A stretch of DNA of 64,000 nt from Plotosus lineatus. Lineage: Eukaryota > Chordata > Actinopteri > Siluriformes > Plotosidae. Position numbers and translations under genes: made by a program. Within the stretch, counting starts at the first letter, position 1; every line of letters starts with the position of its first letter. Positions 36,662 to 48,892 of this stretch are shown in pieces. The notes beneath the pieces were generated by a model. That model made no database searches, was not told the DNA's origin, and was given only the letters and a program-made list of their open reading frames with translations. The DNA is taken from the NCBI GenBank assembly GCA_024760905.1, contig CM045733.1:36716501-36780500 (forward strand), read 5' to 3'.

Positions 36662-36947
36662 GTAAGTCATTTTGCTTCATTTCCTCTCCTCTGTTTTTCC
36701 TTAAATTTCTTAACACTCCTTTCTCTCTTTTTAAGCATTTACTATATTAGTATTAGTATATCTGACCATATTAGTACTGTTGATAGCAGAGCTGCTTTTG
36801 TGGGACAGTGAAGGTCAATTGAGTGTTACCCTAGGTCATAGGCACATGTAATGCTTTAAATAACACCACCATGGAATGCCAGCATCCAGCTTAATAAATA
36901 AGTTTAAATTACTGTATACAATAAATGTATATGAAATAGTGTATATA
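36662..36947. other. Start of a 10.5-kb intron
   Basis: Begins with the E2 donor GTAAGT. No feature is recognised before the Tigger-like element. Confidence 0.5.
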
Positions 36948-37396
36948 CAGTGATCCCTTGCTACTTCGTGCTTTGATCCATGCGGCTTCAGTGCATTGTT
37001 TTTTTTTTGTTTTTTTGTTTTTTTTAAATATTCGTCAAATTAAAAAAATAAGGAAATTAATGAAGAATAGGGGGAAAAGTTAAGGAAAATTCCACAAAAA
37101 CAAGGCAAATTATGCAAAAAAAAACCAAAAAAACAAAACAAAAAACCCCCTAAACCAACACAAAACAAAAAACAACTCAAACTCTCCCATCAAAACTAGT
37201 TACATTGTTGTGAAGTGTGCATCTGAGTGTGTGCACGCGCATCTGCATGTGTGCGCGCATGCACGTCCATATGTGTGTGTATTTATATTTTATTTACATC
37301 TTAGGCATTATTTTTCATGTTTAATTGTTATTATAAGCACTTAGAGCATTGAATATGTATTTATTGATATTATCCGTATATGTCAGCGGGGTGGGG

Positions 37397-40300
37397 ACAT
37401 GCGAGTCATATCAAGAAAATTCATACCAGATCGGTCGAGGCCCAGGTTAACAACGACCGCCGTCAGTGCTGTTAACAAACAGGGTGCTGGTGGAAATTGG
37501 ACTACTGTTGGTCAAAGACATCGAAGAAGGAGAGGCGGGAGGCGTGTCCGTAGGCAGAGAGAGAAGAGGAATGGCAGGAGTCTAGAACTGAAAGTACAGA
37601 CTTTGAATGTTGGAACGATGACAGGAAAAGGTAGAGAGCTGGCTGACATGATGCAGAGGAGGAAGGTGGACATACTCTGTGTTCAGGAGACCAGGTGGAA
37701 AGGTAGCAAGGCTAGAAGCATAGGAGCAGGGTTTAAGCTGTTTTTTGCATGGTGTGGATGAGAAGAGAAATGGAGTAGGAGTTATCCTGAAGGAGGCGTT
37801 TGTCAGGAATGTTCTAGAAGTGAAAAGAGTGTCAGACAGAGTGAAGAGTCTCAAGTTGAAAAAAGAAATCAAAAGAAATTGAAGGTGTGATGCTCAATGT
37901 TGTTAGTGCTTATGCCCCACAGGCAGGATGTGAGCGAGAAGAGAAGGAGAGATTCTGGAGTGAGTTAGATGAAGTGATGCAGAATACCCCCAAAGATGAA
38001 AGAGTAGTCATTGGGGCAGACGTCAATGGACATGTTGGTTCAGGAAACAGAGGGGACGAAGAAGTGATGGGCAGGTTTGGTATCCAGGACAGGAACGCAG
38101 AAGGACAGATGTTGGTAGATTTTGCAAAAAGGATGGAAATGGCTGTGGTAAATACTTTCTTCCAGAAGAGAGAGGAGCATAGAATGACTTATGAAAGTGG
38201 AGGTAGGAGCACACAGGTAGTCTTGTGCAGGCGATGTAATTTGAAGGAAGTCAGTGACTGCAAAGTAGTAGCGGGTGAGAGTGTTGCCAAACAGCATAGG
38301 ATGGTGGTGTGCAGGGTGACACTGATGGTGAGGAAGGTGAAGAAGGCAAAGGCAGAGGAGATGACAAAGTGGTGGAAGCTGAAAAAGGAAGAGTGTCATG
38401 TTGTCATCAAGGAGGAGTAGAAACAGGCTTTGGGTGGTCAGGAAGTGCTTCCAGATGACAACTACATCTAATGTGATCAGGGAGACAGGTAGGAGAATAC
38501 TTGGTGTGTCATCTGGAAGGACAGTAGATAAGGAGACTTGGTGGTGGAATGAGGAAGTGCAGGAGTGTGTACAAAGGAAGAGGTTAGCTAAGAAGTAGTG
38601 GGACATTGAGAGGACCGAAGAGAGTAAACAGGAGTACAGGGAGACACAGCGTAAGGCGAAGGTAGTAATGTCAAAGGCCAAACAGAGGGCGTATGATGAA
38701 TTGTATGCTCGGTTGGAAAGTAGAGAGGGAGAAAATGATTTATACAGGTTGGCACAGCAGAGAAATAGAGATGGAAAGGATGTGCAGCAAGTTAGAGTGA
38801 TTCAGGACAGAGAGGGAAATGTATTGACTGATGACAAAAGTGTGCTGGGAAGATGGAAAGAGTACTTTGAAGAGCTGATGAATGAGGAAAATGAGAGAGA
38901 AAAAAGAGTAGAAGAGGTGACTGTTGAGGACCAGGAAGTAGCAAAGCTTAGTAACGGTGAAGTGAGGAGGACATTGAAGAGGATGAAGAATGGAAAGGCA
39001 GTTGGCCCTGATGACATACCGGTGAAGGTATGGAAGTGTCTAGGAGAGGAAGCAGTAGATTTCCTTACAAGAACATTCAACAAGGTCTTAGAGAGTGAGA
39101 GGATGCCAGAGGAATGGAGGAGAAGTGTGCTGGTGCCCATTTTTAAGAACAAGGGAGATGTGCAGAGTTGTGGCAACTCTTCTTTTCCTTTCGGCTGTTC
39201 CCTTCAGGGGTCGCCACAGCAAATGATCTGCCTCCATCTCTCCCTATCCTCTGCATCTTCTACTCTTACTCCAACGACCTTCATGTCCGCCTTCACTGCA
39301 TCCATAAATCTTCTCTTTGGTCTTCCTCTGGGCCTTTTGCCTGGTAGTTCCAACCTCAGCATCCTACGACCAATATACTCACTATCCCTCCTCTGTACAT
39401 GTCCAAACCATCTCAATCTAGCCTCTCTGACTTTGTCTCCAAAACATCTAACATGTGCTGTCCCTCTGATGTACTCATTTCTGATCCTATCCATCCTCGT
39501 TACTCCCAAAGAGAACCTCAACATTTTCATCTCTGCTACCTCCAACTCTGACTCCTGTCTTTTCCCCAGGGCCACTGTCTCTAAACCATACAACATTGCT
39601 GGCCTCATCACCGTCTTGTACACTTTTCCCTTCATTCTTGCCGATACTCTCCTATCACACATCACACCGGACACTTTTCTCCATCCATTCCAACCTGCCT
39701 GCACGCGCTTCTTCACCTCTTTTCCACACTCTCCATTGCTCTGGATTGTTGAGCCTAAGTACTTAAAATCCTCCACCTTCTTTATCTCTGCCCCCTGTAA
39801 CCTCAAAGTTCCTCTTGGGTCCTTGTCGTTCACACACATGTATTCTGTCTTACTAAGACTAACCTTCAATCCCCTCCTTTCCAGGGCATACCTCCACCTC
39901 TCTAGATTTTCCTCCACTTGGTCTCTGCTCTCACTACAGATCACAATGTCATCTGCAAACATCATAGTCCATGGAGATTCTTGTCTAACCTCATCTGTTA
40001 GCCTGTCCATCACCATAGCAAACAAGAAGGGGCTGAGAGCTGACCCTTGATGTAGTCCCACCTCCACCTTGAACTCTTCTGTCACACCGACAGCACACCT
40101 CACCACTGTCTTACATCTATCATACATGTCCTGCACCACTCTAACATACTTCTCTGTCACTCCAGACTTCCTCATACAATACCACAGTTCTTCTCTCGGC
40201 ACCCTGTCATATGCTTTCTCCAGATCCACAAAGGCACAATTCAGCTCCTTCTGACCTTCTCTGTACTTCTCTATTAACATCCTCAAAGCAAACACTGCAT

Positions 40301-43300
40301 CTGTGGTGCTCTTTCTTGGCATGAAACCAAACTGTTGTTCACAAATGCTGACCTCTGCCCTTAGTCTTGCTTCCACTATTCTTTCCCATAGCTTCATTGT
40401 ATGGCTCATCAACTTTATCCCTCTGTAGTTGCCACAACTCTGTACATCGCCCTTGTTCTTAAAAATGGGCACAAGCACACTTCTCCTCCATTCCTCTGGC
40501 ATCTGCTCACTTTCTAAGACCTTGTTGAATATTCTTGTCAGAAAATCTACTGCTACCTCCCTAGACACTTCCATACCTCAACTGGTATGTCATCAGGGCC
40601 AACTGCCTTTCCACTCTTCATCCTCTTCAATGCCCTCCTCACTTCTCCCTTACTAATCTTTGCTACTTCCTGCTCCTCAACGGTCACCCCTTCTACTCTT
40701 TTTTCTCTCATTTTCCTCATTCATCAGCTCTTCAAAGTACTCTTTCCATCTTCCCAGCACACTTCTGTCATCAGTCAATACATTTCCCTCTCTGTCCTTT
40801 ATCACTCTAACTTGCTGCACGTCTTTCCCATCTCTATTTCTCTGCTGTGCTAACCTGTATAGATCATTTTCTCCCTCCTTACTGTTCAACCTATCATACA
40901 AGTCATCATACGCCCTCTGTTTGGCCTTTGACACTGCTACCTTCGCCTTACGCTGTGTCTCCCTGTACTCCTGTTTACTCTCTTCGGTCCTCTCAATGTC
41001 CCACTTCTTCTTGGCTAACCTCTTCTTTTGTACACACTCCTGCACTTCCTCATTCCACCACCAAGTTTCCTTATCTACTTTCCTTCCAGAGGACACACCA
41101 AATACTCTCCTACCGGTCTCCCTGATCACATTGGCTGTGGTTGTCCAGTCCTCTGGAAGCACTTCCTGACTACCCAAAGCCTGTTTCAACTCCTCCTTGA
41201 AGACAACACGACACTCTTCCTTTTTCAGCTTCCACCACTTTGTCTTCTGCTCTACCTTTGCCTTTTCACCTTTCTCACCATCAGTGTCATCCTGCACACC
41301 ACCATCCTATGCTGTTTGGCAACACTCTCACCCACTACTACTTTGCAGTCACTGACTTCCTTCAAATTACCTCGCCTACACAAGATGTAGTCTACCTGTG
41401 TGCTCTTACCTCCGCTTTCATAAGTCACCCTATGCTTCTGTTTCTTCTGGAAGAAAGTATTCACCACAGCCATTTCCATCCTTTTTGCAAAATCGATCAA
41501 CATCTGTCCTTCTGTGTTCCTGTCCTGGATACCAAACCTGCCCATCACTTCCTCGTCCCCTCTGTTGCCTGCACCAACATGTCCATTGAAGTCTGCTCCA
41601 ATGACCACTCTTTCACCTCTGGGGGTACTCTGCATCACTTCATCTAACTCACTCCAGAATCTCTCCTTCTCTTCTAGCTTACATCCTGCCTGTGGGGCAT
41701 AAGCACTAACAACATTGACTATCACGCCTTCAATTTCTAACTTGAGACTCATCACTCTGTCTGACACTCTTTTCACTTCTAGAACATTCCTGACAAACCC
41801 CTCCTTCAAGATGACTCCTACTCCATTTCTCTTCCCATCCACACCATTATAAAACAGTTTAAACCCTGCTCCTAAGCTTTTAGCCTTTCTACCTTTCCAC
41901 CTTGTCTCCTGAACACACAGTATGTCCACCTTCCTCCTCTGCATCATGTCAGCCAGCTCCCTATCTTTTCCTTGCATAGTTCCAACATTCAAAGTCCCTA
42001 CTCTCAGTCCGAGGCTCACGCATTTCCTCTTCTCTCTCTGCCTACGGACACGCCTCCCGCCTCTCCTTCTTCGACGTCTTCGACCAACAGTAGTCCAATT
42101 TCCATCAGCACCCTGTTGGTTGACAGCACTGATGGCGGTCGTTGTTAACCCGGGCCTCGACCGATCCGGTATGAATTTTGTTTTGATCATTTGCATTTTT
42201 AAATGTGGCAGAAGTTTTACGCCGGATGCCCTTCCTGTCGCAACCCTCTGCATTTATACGGGCTTGGGACCGGCATAAGGGGGAGAGACACTGGTTAGTG
42301 CCCCCCCCCCGCCTCATGGCTGCATTTGAGAGTTGTGGCAACTACAGATGGATAAAGTCGATGAGCCATATGATGAAGTTATGGGAAAGAAGAGTGGAAG
42401 CAAGACTAAGGGCAGAGGTCAGCATTTGTGAACAACAGTTTGGTTTCATGCCAAGAAAGAGCACCACAGATGCAGTGTTTGCCTTGAGGATGTTAATAGA
42501 GAAGTACAGAGAAGGTCAGAAGGAGCTGCATTGTGCCTTTGTGGATCTGGAGAAAGCATATGGCAGGGTGCCGAGAGAGGAACTGTGGTATTGCATGAGA
42601 AAGTCTGGAGTGGCAGAGAAGTATGTTAGAGTGGTGCAGGACATGTATGAGAGATGTAAGACAGTGGTGAGGTGTGCTGTCGGTGTGACAGAAGAGTTCA
42701 AGGTGGAGGTGGGACTGCATCAAGGGTCAGCTCTGAGCCCCTTCTTGTTTGCTATGGTGATGGACAGGCTGACAGACGAGGTTAGGCAAGAATCTCCATG
42801 GACTATGATGTTTGCAGATGACATTGTGATCTGCAGTAAGAGCAGAGAACAAGTGCAGGAAAACCTAGAGAGGTGGAGGTATGCCCTGGAAAGGAGGGGA
42901 ATGAAGGTTAGCCTCAGTAAGACAGAATACATGTGTATGAATGCCAAGGACCCAACAGGAACGGTTACAAGGAGCAGAGATAAGAAAGGTGGAAGATTTT
43001 AAGTACTTAGGCTCAACAATCCAGAGCAATGGAGAGTGTGGAAAAGAGGTGAAGAAGCGTGTGCAGGCTGGTTGGAATGGTTGGAGAAAAGTGTCCCGTG
43101 TGATGTGTGATAGGAAGGTATCGGCAAAAATGAAAGGAAAAGTGTACAAGACGGTGTTGAGGCCATTGATGTTGTATGGTTTAGAAACAGTGGCCCTGGG
43201 GAAAAGACAGGAGGCAGAGCTGGAGGTAGCAGAGATGAAAATGTTGAGGTTCTCTTTGGGAGTAACGAGGATGGATAGGATCAGGAATGTGAAGATCAGA

Positions 43301-43595
43301 GGGACAGCACATGTAAGACGTTTTGGAGACAAAGTCAGAGAGGCTAGATTGAGATGGTTTGGACATGTACAGAGGAGGGATAGTGAGTATATTGGTAGTA
43401 GGATGTTGAAGTTGGATCTACCATGCAGAAGGCCTAGAGGAAGACCAAAGAGTCGATTCATGGATGTGGTGAAGGAGGACATGAAGGCAGTTGGTGTAAG
43501 AGAAAAAGATGCAGAGGATAGGGTGAGATGGAGGCAGATGATTCGCTGTGGTGACCCCTGAAGGGAAAAGCCGAAAGGACAAGAAGAAGAAGAAA
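37397..43595 (+). mobile_element. RTE-like LINE copy A (+), split by copy B
   Basis: The only sense-strand copy. The 5' part (37397-39178) has the leader end, endonuclease (LNVGTMTGKGRELADMM, CVQETRWKG, GADVNGHVG) and linker up to NKGDVQSCG. The 3' part (42344-43595) resumes in the same coding phase and has the RT (VDLEKAYGRV, HQGSALSPFLF, FADDIVI) and C-terminal domain to RCGDP, with a GAAGAAGAA tail. Its own 14-bp target duplication TCAGCGGGGTGGGG lies at 37383-37396 and 43596-43609. It is 5' truncated by roughly 120 bp relative to copy B. Several frameshifts and one early stop make it dead. In the RT A motif a conserved Asp position reads Gly (AYGRV). Confidence 0.9.
39179..42328 (-). mobile_element. 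RTE-like LINE copy B, full length, youngest
   Basis: A 3150-bp element with the perfect 15-bp target duplication AGAGTTGTGGCAACT (39164-39178 and 42329-42343), which is LINE copy A sequence. It runs from a leader (complement of GCCTCATGGCTGCATTTG at the right) to the GAA-type tail at the left. Endonuclease: 42253-41252 (GTLNVGTM, CVQETRWKG, GADFNGHVG). Linker: 41297-40677. Reverse transcriptase and C-terminus: 40574-39204 (VDLEKAYDRV, HQGSALSPFLF, FADDIVI, ending CGDP). All catalytic blocks are legible. Only about three small frameshifts (near 41275, 40710 and 40570) break the ORF, the least damage of the five copies. Its ends define the family length. Confidence 0.93.
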
Positions 43596-43693
43596 TCAGC
43601 GGGGTGGGGTGGTGGTGATCCTACTTCGTGGATTTCGATATTCGCGTGGGGATCTCGGTCCCCATTAACTGCGGAAAGTGAGGGATCCCTGTA

Positions 43694-44339
43694 CTATATA
43701 AATGCACACGAAAAAAAGAACATTACATTTAAAAGATAAGATAAAGCTTTTTTAATCTCACAATGGAGAAATTCACTGTTACAAATACAAAATGCAAAAT
43801 ACAAATACACTGTTACAAAACTTGATATGTGGATTGAGACACTAAACTATGCTTTCCCAAAATTCCTAGGTGACACAATTTTCTGTAAAATATGTTTATA
43901 TTTTATTAACAGAATACACATTACTTTACATAAAATCCAATAACACACTCGCTGTAGATTACAGGGCGTAAGGCAACACAATAGGTCAACTACCTAGGGA
44001 TGAATATTTTTGTAAGCCACTGTGGGTTATTCTTGTATATTATACACTCTCTTTTCATTATCAATGGTAAAACAGGATGTGCAAAATTTATTTAACAACG
44101 CCGTAGCTAATTTTCCCATACTGTCATGCCAGAGTTCCACTAATGAAGGTGTGAGTAACACGAGTGATGTTTATCACTGAGGCTGAAGCAATACGCTACT
44201 CGATGCATTACAAAAATTGAGTACATTTAAGATAAATATAAAGAAACTACAGATGTGATTCAGAATGCTTTACTCAATGTTGCACAGTGTGATTCAAAGA
44301 AATACAATGCAAGCAAATATGATGCTGTTTTATTCCATA
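43694..44339. other. Intronic sequence, nothing recognised
   Basis: AT-rich with no recognised exon, RNA gene or repeat end. Confidence 0.4.
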
Positions 44340-44493
44340 TGGGGGCAGTGGTAAGGCGGTAGAGTGCTGACTTAGTGATTTGAAGGTTGGAATTTCAAGC
44401 CCCACTCTCACCAAGTTTTCACTGCTGTCCCCTCAGGGCAGCTAACTGGGTTATCAAAGGCCAGTCATGTCTCTTACTGTCTATTGAGAGAGG

Positions 44494-44580
<87 letters not shown>

Positions 44581-44755
44581 AACACATTGCTGACGTTCAT
44601 AAAAAGTAGGCCTTTAGTTTGCTGTCAGCAGGCTTATGCTCTGTGATGGTCTGGTAAACTGTCCAGAGTGTACTCTGCGCTAGCCCAGAGTGGGCTGAGA
44701 TGGACAACAGCCTCCCTGCAATGCTAATTCAAATTAAATGGTTCAGAAAATGAAT
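44340..44755 (+). mobile_element. tRNA-derived SINE with internal (TA)n array
   Basis: The head GGGGGCAGTGGTAAGGCGGT to CAAGCCCCACTCTC resembles a tRNA-like promoter region. The body includes GCAGCTAACTGGGTTATCAA, then a TA array (44497-44573), then CACATTGCTGACGTTCATAA and GTCCAGAGTGTACTCTGCGC. The tail is TGGTTCAGAAAATGAATGAG. The TA array appears to be an expansion inside the SINE. Confidence 0.7.
44497..44573. repeat. (TA)n microsatellite
   Basis: TA run inside the SINE copy. Confidence 0.95.
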
Positions 44756-47188
44756 GAGTGCATTACATATGGTACAAGGAGTTTGATGTAATTTATTTAG
44801 TACTTTCTAATATTTAACAGTTAAAGGAAAATAAAAGGGAAGCTTTCAGAACTTTCCTGTTCGAGTAAGAAATAGGTACATTTGCAGCTATGTTGTTGCA
44901 ATCTATGTTTGATAGTTTGCATTAGTATAGTTGAAAAGGCCACCATGTGTGTGTGTAATTACACTCTTGTGAGGGTGCAAAATTCTGAAAGTAGGACGTG
45001 GATGCCTCAGTTTCAAGAAGTTAAGATGCCAGCAACAATAACATTAGGATTAAACTTAAAAAAAAAAAAAATAGATATAAACCAGTAAATCTTTGAATAA
45101 AATAATTCTAGGCACAGCCACACATTATTCTTGCAAAGCTTTATTTTTGCAGTCAGGTACATCAGGCTAATCAAAAAGTCTCTGCATTTACCATTTTATT
45201 TCAATTTCAGTTTTTACACATTTTTTTCTAGGTTCTGTTTTTTTGGAATTGGAAAAAGCAAAAAAAAATAATAATCTGTGTAATATCTACTACCATCAAT
45301 GAAAATCAATATAAATCAACCAAGCATATACTATGTGGAAGGAAGGAGAAGGGGAGCCTATTCCCCCCTTTGCTCCTTTTTGCTTCTTTTTTCTCGTCCT
45401 CTTCCTTCTTTCCTCTTTTTCCCTTTTCTTCCTGTCTTATCAGCACCTGGCAATATTCTTGGATATAACTGTAACTATCTTTGATACACAAAGATACTTA
45501 TTATTAGCTTTAAGTAGATATCTTAATAATTTGTGAATGGGTTGTTTGAAATTGCAATTAAATTTCAATTAAAATAATCTCAATTAAAATTTTCATGCAA
45601 GGCTGATCTAGTTGAGTCTATGTACCTCATTTGTTTTTGTGTTTTTGTTGTCTGTGTACTTCAACTGTTTTTGTGTTTTTGTGAACAAATTTGATATTAA
45701 AACATGGGCCAAATTATATGAGACATCATGCATTATGGTTGCTGTTTTCACAAAAAAAAGATCATATGGACAGGAAAAAAATTTGAAGCTAAGAAAAGTG
45801 GTCTAGCATGATATCTCTTTGCAAAACACATGAACCTTAAAGTATGTAAAATGTTGAATAGAGAAGACATATATTGATATTTTCAGTTAAATGTATTTCA
45901 CATTTTGCAAACACTTTAGCACTGTCACATGATGATGACCAGTGAATATTCATAATATTCAAAATGATGTCATGATTATCATAGAATGTATATAGAAAAC
46001 AACCACCTATTTTTTTAAATGCACTCAATGTAACTTATAACAGCCAAATGCAGCAGTTCAAAAATAAAATAAATAAATAAATAAATAACAAAATTACTGA
46101 AATGGTCAAAGGATCACATTCTCCAACAACAAACAAACAAACAAACAAAAAACCCCAAACAAACAAACCCTGTACATTCAATCAGGTGTAACATCCTCTT
46201 GTCGCTTCCACCTCTTATCAGTTGAAAGATGTCTGCATAAAAATCATCTATTCCTAGAGCATTCCAGTGATTGGAAGTGCTTGGAAGTGTTTGCACAAAA
46301 ATCCAAGTCTTGGTGTTAAAAGTTCGCCAAGCTGCAACTTTTAAGATTTTGAGGCCAAATGAAAAAAGGTGTTATGGTCAGTCCAAAATCAACGAGTTGG
46401 CCTCAAAGGCAAATGGTGTAGTTGATGGAAAGCCAATACACATTACCTTTTAAAGCATCTTGCTGTAGGAGTGTATATAGCAGGGACTGGGGAACCTGTT
46501 CAGATAAAAAGAAAAATAAAGGAGGCAAAATATTATAAATTTTTTGAGGAAACTTGCCTCCCTCTGTGAGGAAATTATCAGTGGAGAGTTTCTCTTTCTG
46601 ACAGTGAGTAGACATTTAAACCACAGTGTCTGAAGGAGAAAAATGTGAATGTCCTTGTGTGGCCTAGTCAGACCTCAGACTTTCACCATAACAGTGATTC
46701 TGTTTGTTTATTTATTTATTTATTTATGCACAGAGTAAGTGATTAAAATGATGATTTTGACAGCATTTCATTCCAGAGGTCCAAGAATTTAGTACTTTTG
46801 CCAGGTCTGGGTTTGCTCAAAACTATTCTAATGACTGAAATGCATATGGTGATCATAGATGTCAGCATTACTTAAGAAGATAAATAAATAAATAACAAAT
46901 TGAAGTGATCCGTCTTTGATCCTAATTAACTCTTTGCTGATTATGGGTCATTGCTTGCATTTTTTACATATTCTTTTCTCTGATTCTTCTGATGATCTGT
47001 GGCTGCTAATTATCTGCTGGCATGGACATAAGGGCACTAATTCATAATCATTCCAAGTAATTGACATCTTATGTATGTGCTGCACAAGGACCGTCTGATG
47101 TTTTATGTTCTGTCTCTCACCTTGTTGAAGATGTCATCCATAATGGTATGTCCTTGTTTTGTGATAATCCATCTGCTTGTCATTCCAG
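44756..47188. other. Intronic sequence without recognised elements
   Basis: About 2.4 kb of AT-rich sequence with short simple repeats (AAAT-type near 46065-46088, AAAC-type near 46125-46165). No terminal repeats, LINE coding or exon were recognised until microexon E3. It may be old, unique intron. Confidence 0.45.
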
Positions 47189-47215
47189 AAATAGGATCTC
47201 CAAATCCAAATTCAG
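47189..47215 (+). CDS. cacna1c-like microexon E3 (27 nt)
   Basis: A 27-nt exon between acceptor CATTCCAG and donor GTTAGT. With the two bases from E2 and one from E4 it encodes Val-NRISKSKF-Ser. This lines up with RISKSKFSRYW at the end of the mammalian Cav1.2 I-II linker, a match too specific to be chance and exactly where E2-to-E4 joining would leave a gap. It enters after two bases of a codon and leaves after two, so inclusion or skipping keeps the frame. The added residues are basic and serine-rich, lying just before IIS1. I do not know if splicing is regulated or if mammals keep this as a separate exon. Confidence 0.87.
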
Positions 47216-47597
47216 GTTAGTACATGTTCTCATTGTCTGAAGCAATAGTTTGCCATCAAATGCTCCTTTTCAAAGTTTCTCATATATGCGTGTTTGTGTG
47301 TTTTTGTGTATTCATTCTGATTGTTGTGGCTTTTCCTGATTTCATCATCTAACTGTTAGGCTGTGCTGAAGTTTGCCCTAATTGCCCATAAGTCATTACT
47401 TGAGGGATTGACACATTTCGTACTTAAATATTTTTTTTCAAATTCAGACCCGCTATACAATGAGAGCCAATGCAACAGGCTGTCCTTTAGTTCTTTCAGT
47501 TGAAGTAATTCACGTTATAAAAATTATATGTATAAAGCTAAATTTGGAATCCACCAACCAACAACTTCATATATTCTGTCTTTCTTTCTTTCTGTAG
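47216..47597. other. Short intron between microexon and E4
   Basis: A 382-nt intron with donor GTTAGT and a pyrimidine-rich end (TTTCTTTCTTTCTGTAG). It has no element inside. Confidence 0.7.
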
Positions 47598-47758
47598 TCG
47601 ATATTCTCGCCGCTGGAACCGTTTATGCCGGCGTAAATGCCGGGCTGCTGTGAAGTCGAATGTCTTTTATTGGCTGGTGATTTTTTTTGTGTTTCTGAAT
47701 ACTCTAACCATTGCTTCGGAACATCACAGACAACCTCAATGGCTGACTGAAGTACAAG
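47598..47758 (+). CDS. cacna1c-like exon E4: linker end and IIS1
   Basis: Encodes the end of the I-II linker and the first transmembrane segment of domain II. After the base completing a Ser codon it reads [20 protein letters not shown], a basic juxtamembrane stretch. IIS1 follows ([20 protein letters not shown]), then the extracellular [12 protein letters not shown]. It is almost identical to mammalian Cav1.2 as remembered and differs from Cav1.3 and Cav1.1 at several positions. The acceptor is TCTGTAG; the donor GTACAA is weak. It has 53 whole codons and ends after one base of an Asp codon completed by E5. Confidence 0.97.
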
Positions 47759-47889
47759 GTACAAAAAAACATGTAGCTAGCTGTTTAGGTGAAGCCTTGA
47801 AGACCAGTAGAATTTTAGTCCCAAAAAATTTGCTTGGAAAATACAGTACTGCCACATTCTTAAAAATGACATAAAAGTACATTGATATA

Positions 47890-47891
<2 letters not shown>

Positions 47892-47961
<70 letters not shown>
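47892..47961. repeat. (TA)n microsatellite
   Basis: TA run ending at the TA target of the Tc1-like element. Confidence 0.95.
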
Positions 47962-47962
<1 letters not shown>

Positions 47963-47963
<1 letters not shown>

Positions 47964-48731
47964 TAGTCCTTCTCAAAAAATTAGCATAGTTCATTATTTT
48001 CTGTAATGTACTGATAAACTTCAGACTTTCATATATTTTAGATTCATTACACACAACTGAAGTAGTTCAAGCCTTTTATTGTTTTAATATTGATAATTTT
48101 GGCAAAAAAAGAGTAAAGAAAACCCAAAAATGCCTATCTCAAAAAATTAGCATATTTCCACCGACCAATAAAAAAAGTGTTTTTAATACAAAAAAAGTCA
48201 ACCTTCAAATAATTATGTTCAGTTATGCACTCAATACTTGGTCGGGAATCCTTTTGCAGAAATGACTGCTTCAATGCGGCGTGGCATGGAGGCAATCAGC
48301 CTGTGGCACTGCTGAGGTGTTATGGAGGCCCAGGATGCTTCGATAGCGGACTTAAGCTCATCCACAGTGTTGGGTCTGGTGTCTCTCAACTTTCTCTTCA
48401 CAATATCCCACAGATTCTCTATGGGGTTCAGCTCAGGAGAGTTGGCAGGCCAATTGAGCACAGTAATACCATGGTCAGTAAACCATTTAGCAGTGGTTTT
48501 GGCACTGTGAGCAGGTGCCAGGTCGTGCTGAAAAATGAAAATCTTCATCTCCATGAAGCATTTCAGCAGATGGAAGCATGAAGTGCTCCAAAATCTCCTG
48601 ATAGCTAGCTGCATTGACCCTGCCCTTTGGATGTCTCTTCTGAAGAAATAAGACTTTCTTATAAAAAAAAATAATAATAATAATAAAATTTTTTTTTCAA
48701 TTTTTTTTTTTTTTTTTTTGAGAAGGACAAG
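47963..48731 (-). mobile_element. Tc1-like element, internally deleted, with filler
   Basis: The ends CTAGTCCTTCTCAAAAAATT and (complement of the right end) CTTGTCCTTCTC match as terminal repeats. The minus strand about 48545-48231 encodes the C-terminal part of a Tc1-type transposase: [11 protein letters not shown] with the second catalytic Asp, then the [12 protein letters not shown] block with the catalytic Glu. The N-terminal DNA-binding half is gone. At 48628-48659 there is a 32-bp stretch identical to 49809-49840 in the nearby foldback element, so the deletion junction contains foreign sequence. Confidence 0.8.
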
Positions 48732-48755
48732 TGTGTGTGTGTGTGTGTGTGTATG

Positions 48756-48811
<56 letters not shown>

Positions 48812-48834
48812 TATATATATATATATGTACATAC

Positions 48835-48888
<54 letters not shown>

Positions 48889-48892
48889 TATT
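48731..48892. repeat. (GT)n and (TA)n compound microsatellite
   Basis: A GT run (48731-48752) is followed by TA runs with GTACATACAT-type interruptions. Confidence 0.9.

Larger units (their letters stand above)
36948..43691. mobile_element. Tigger-like element holding two nested LINEs
   Basis: The left terminus CAGTGATCCCTTGCTACTTC and the right terminus, whose complement starts CAGGGATCCCTCACTTTCC, are both flanked by TA (36946-36947, 43692-43693). Without the insertions the element would be about 0.5 kb (36948-37382 plus 43610-43691). It has no transposase. Interior sequence matches the partial element at 15574. LINE copy A entered it, and LINE copy B then entered copy A. Confidence 0.75.
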
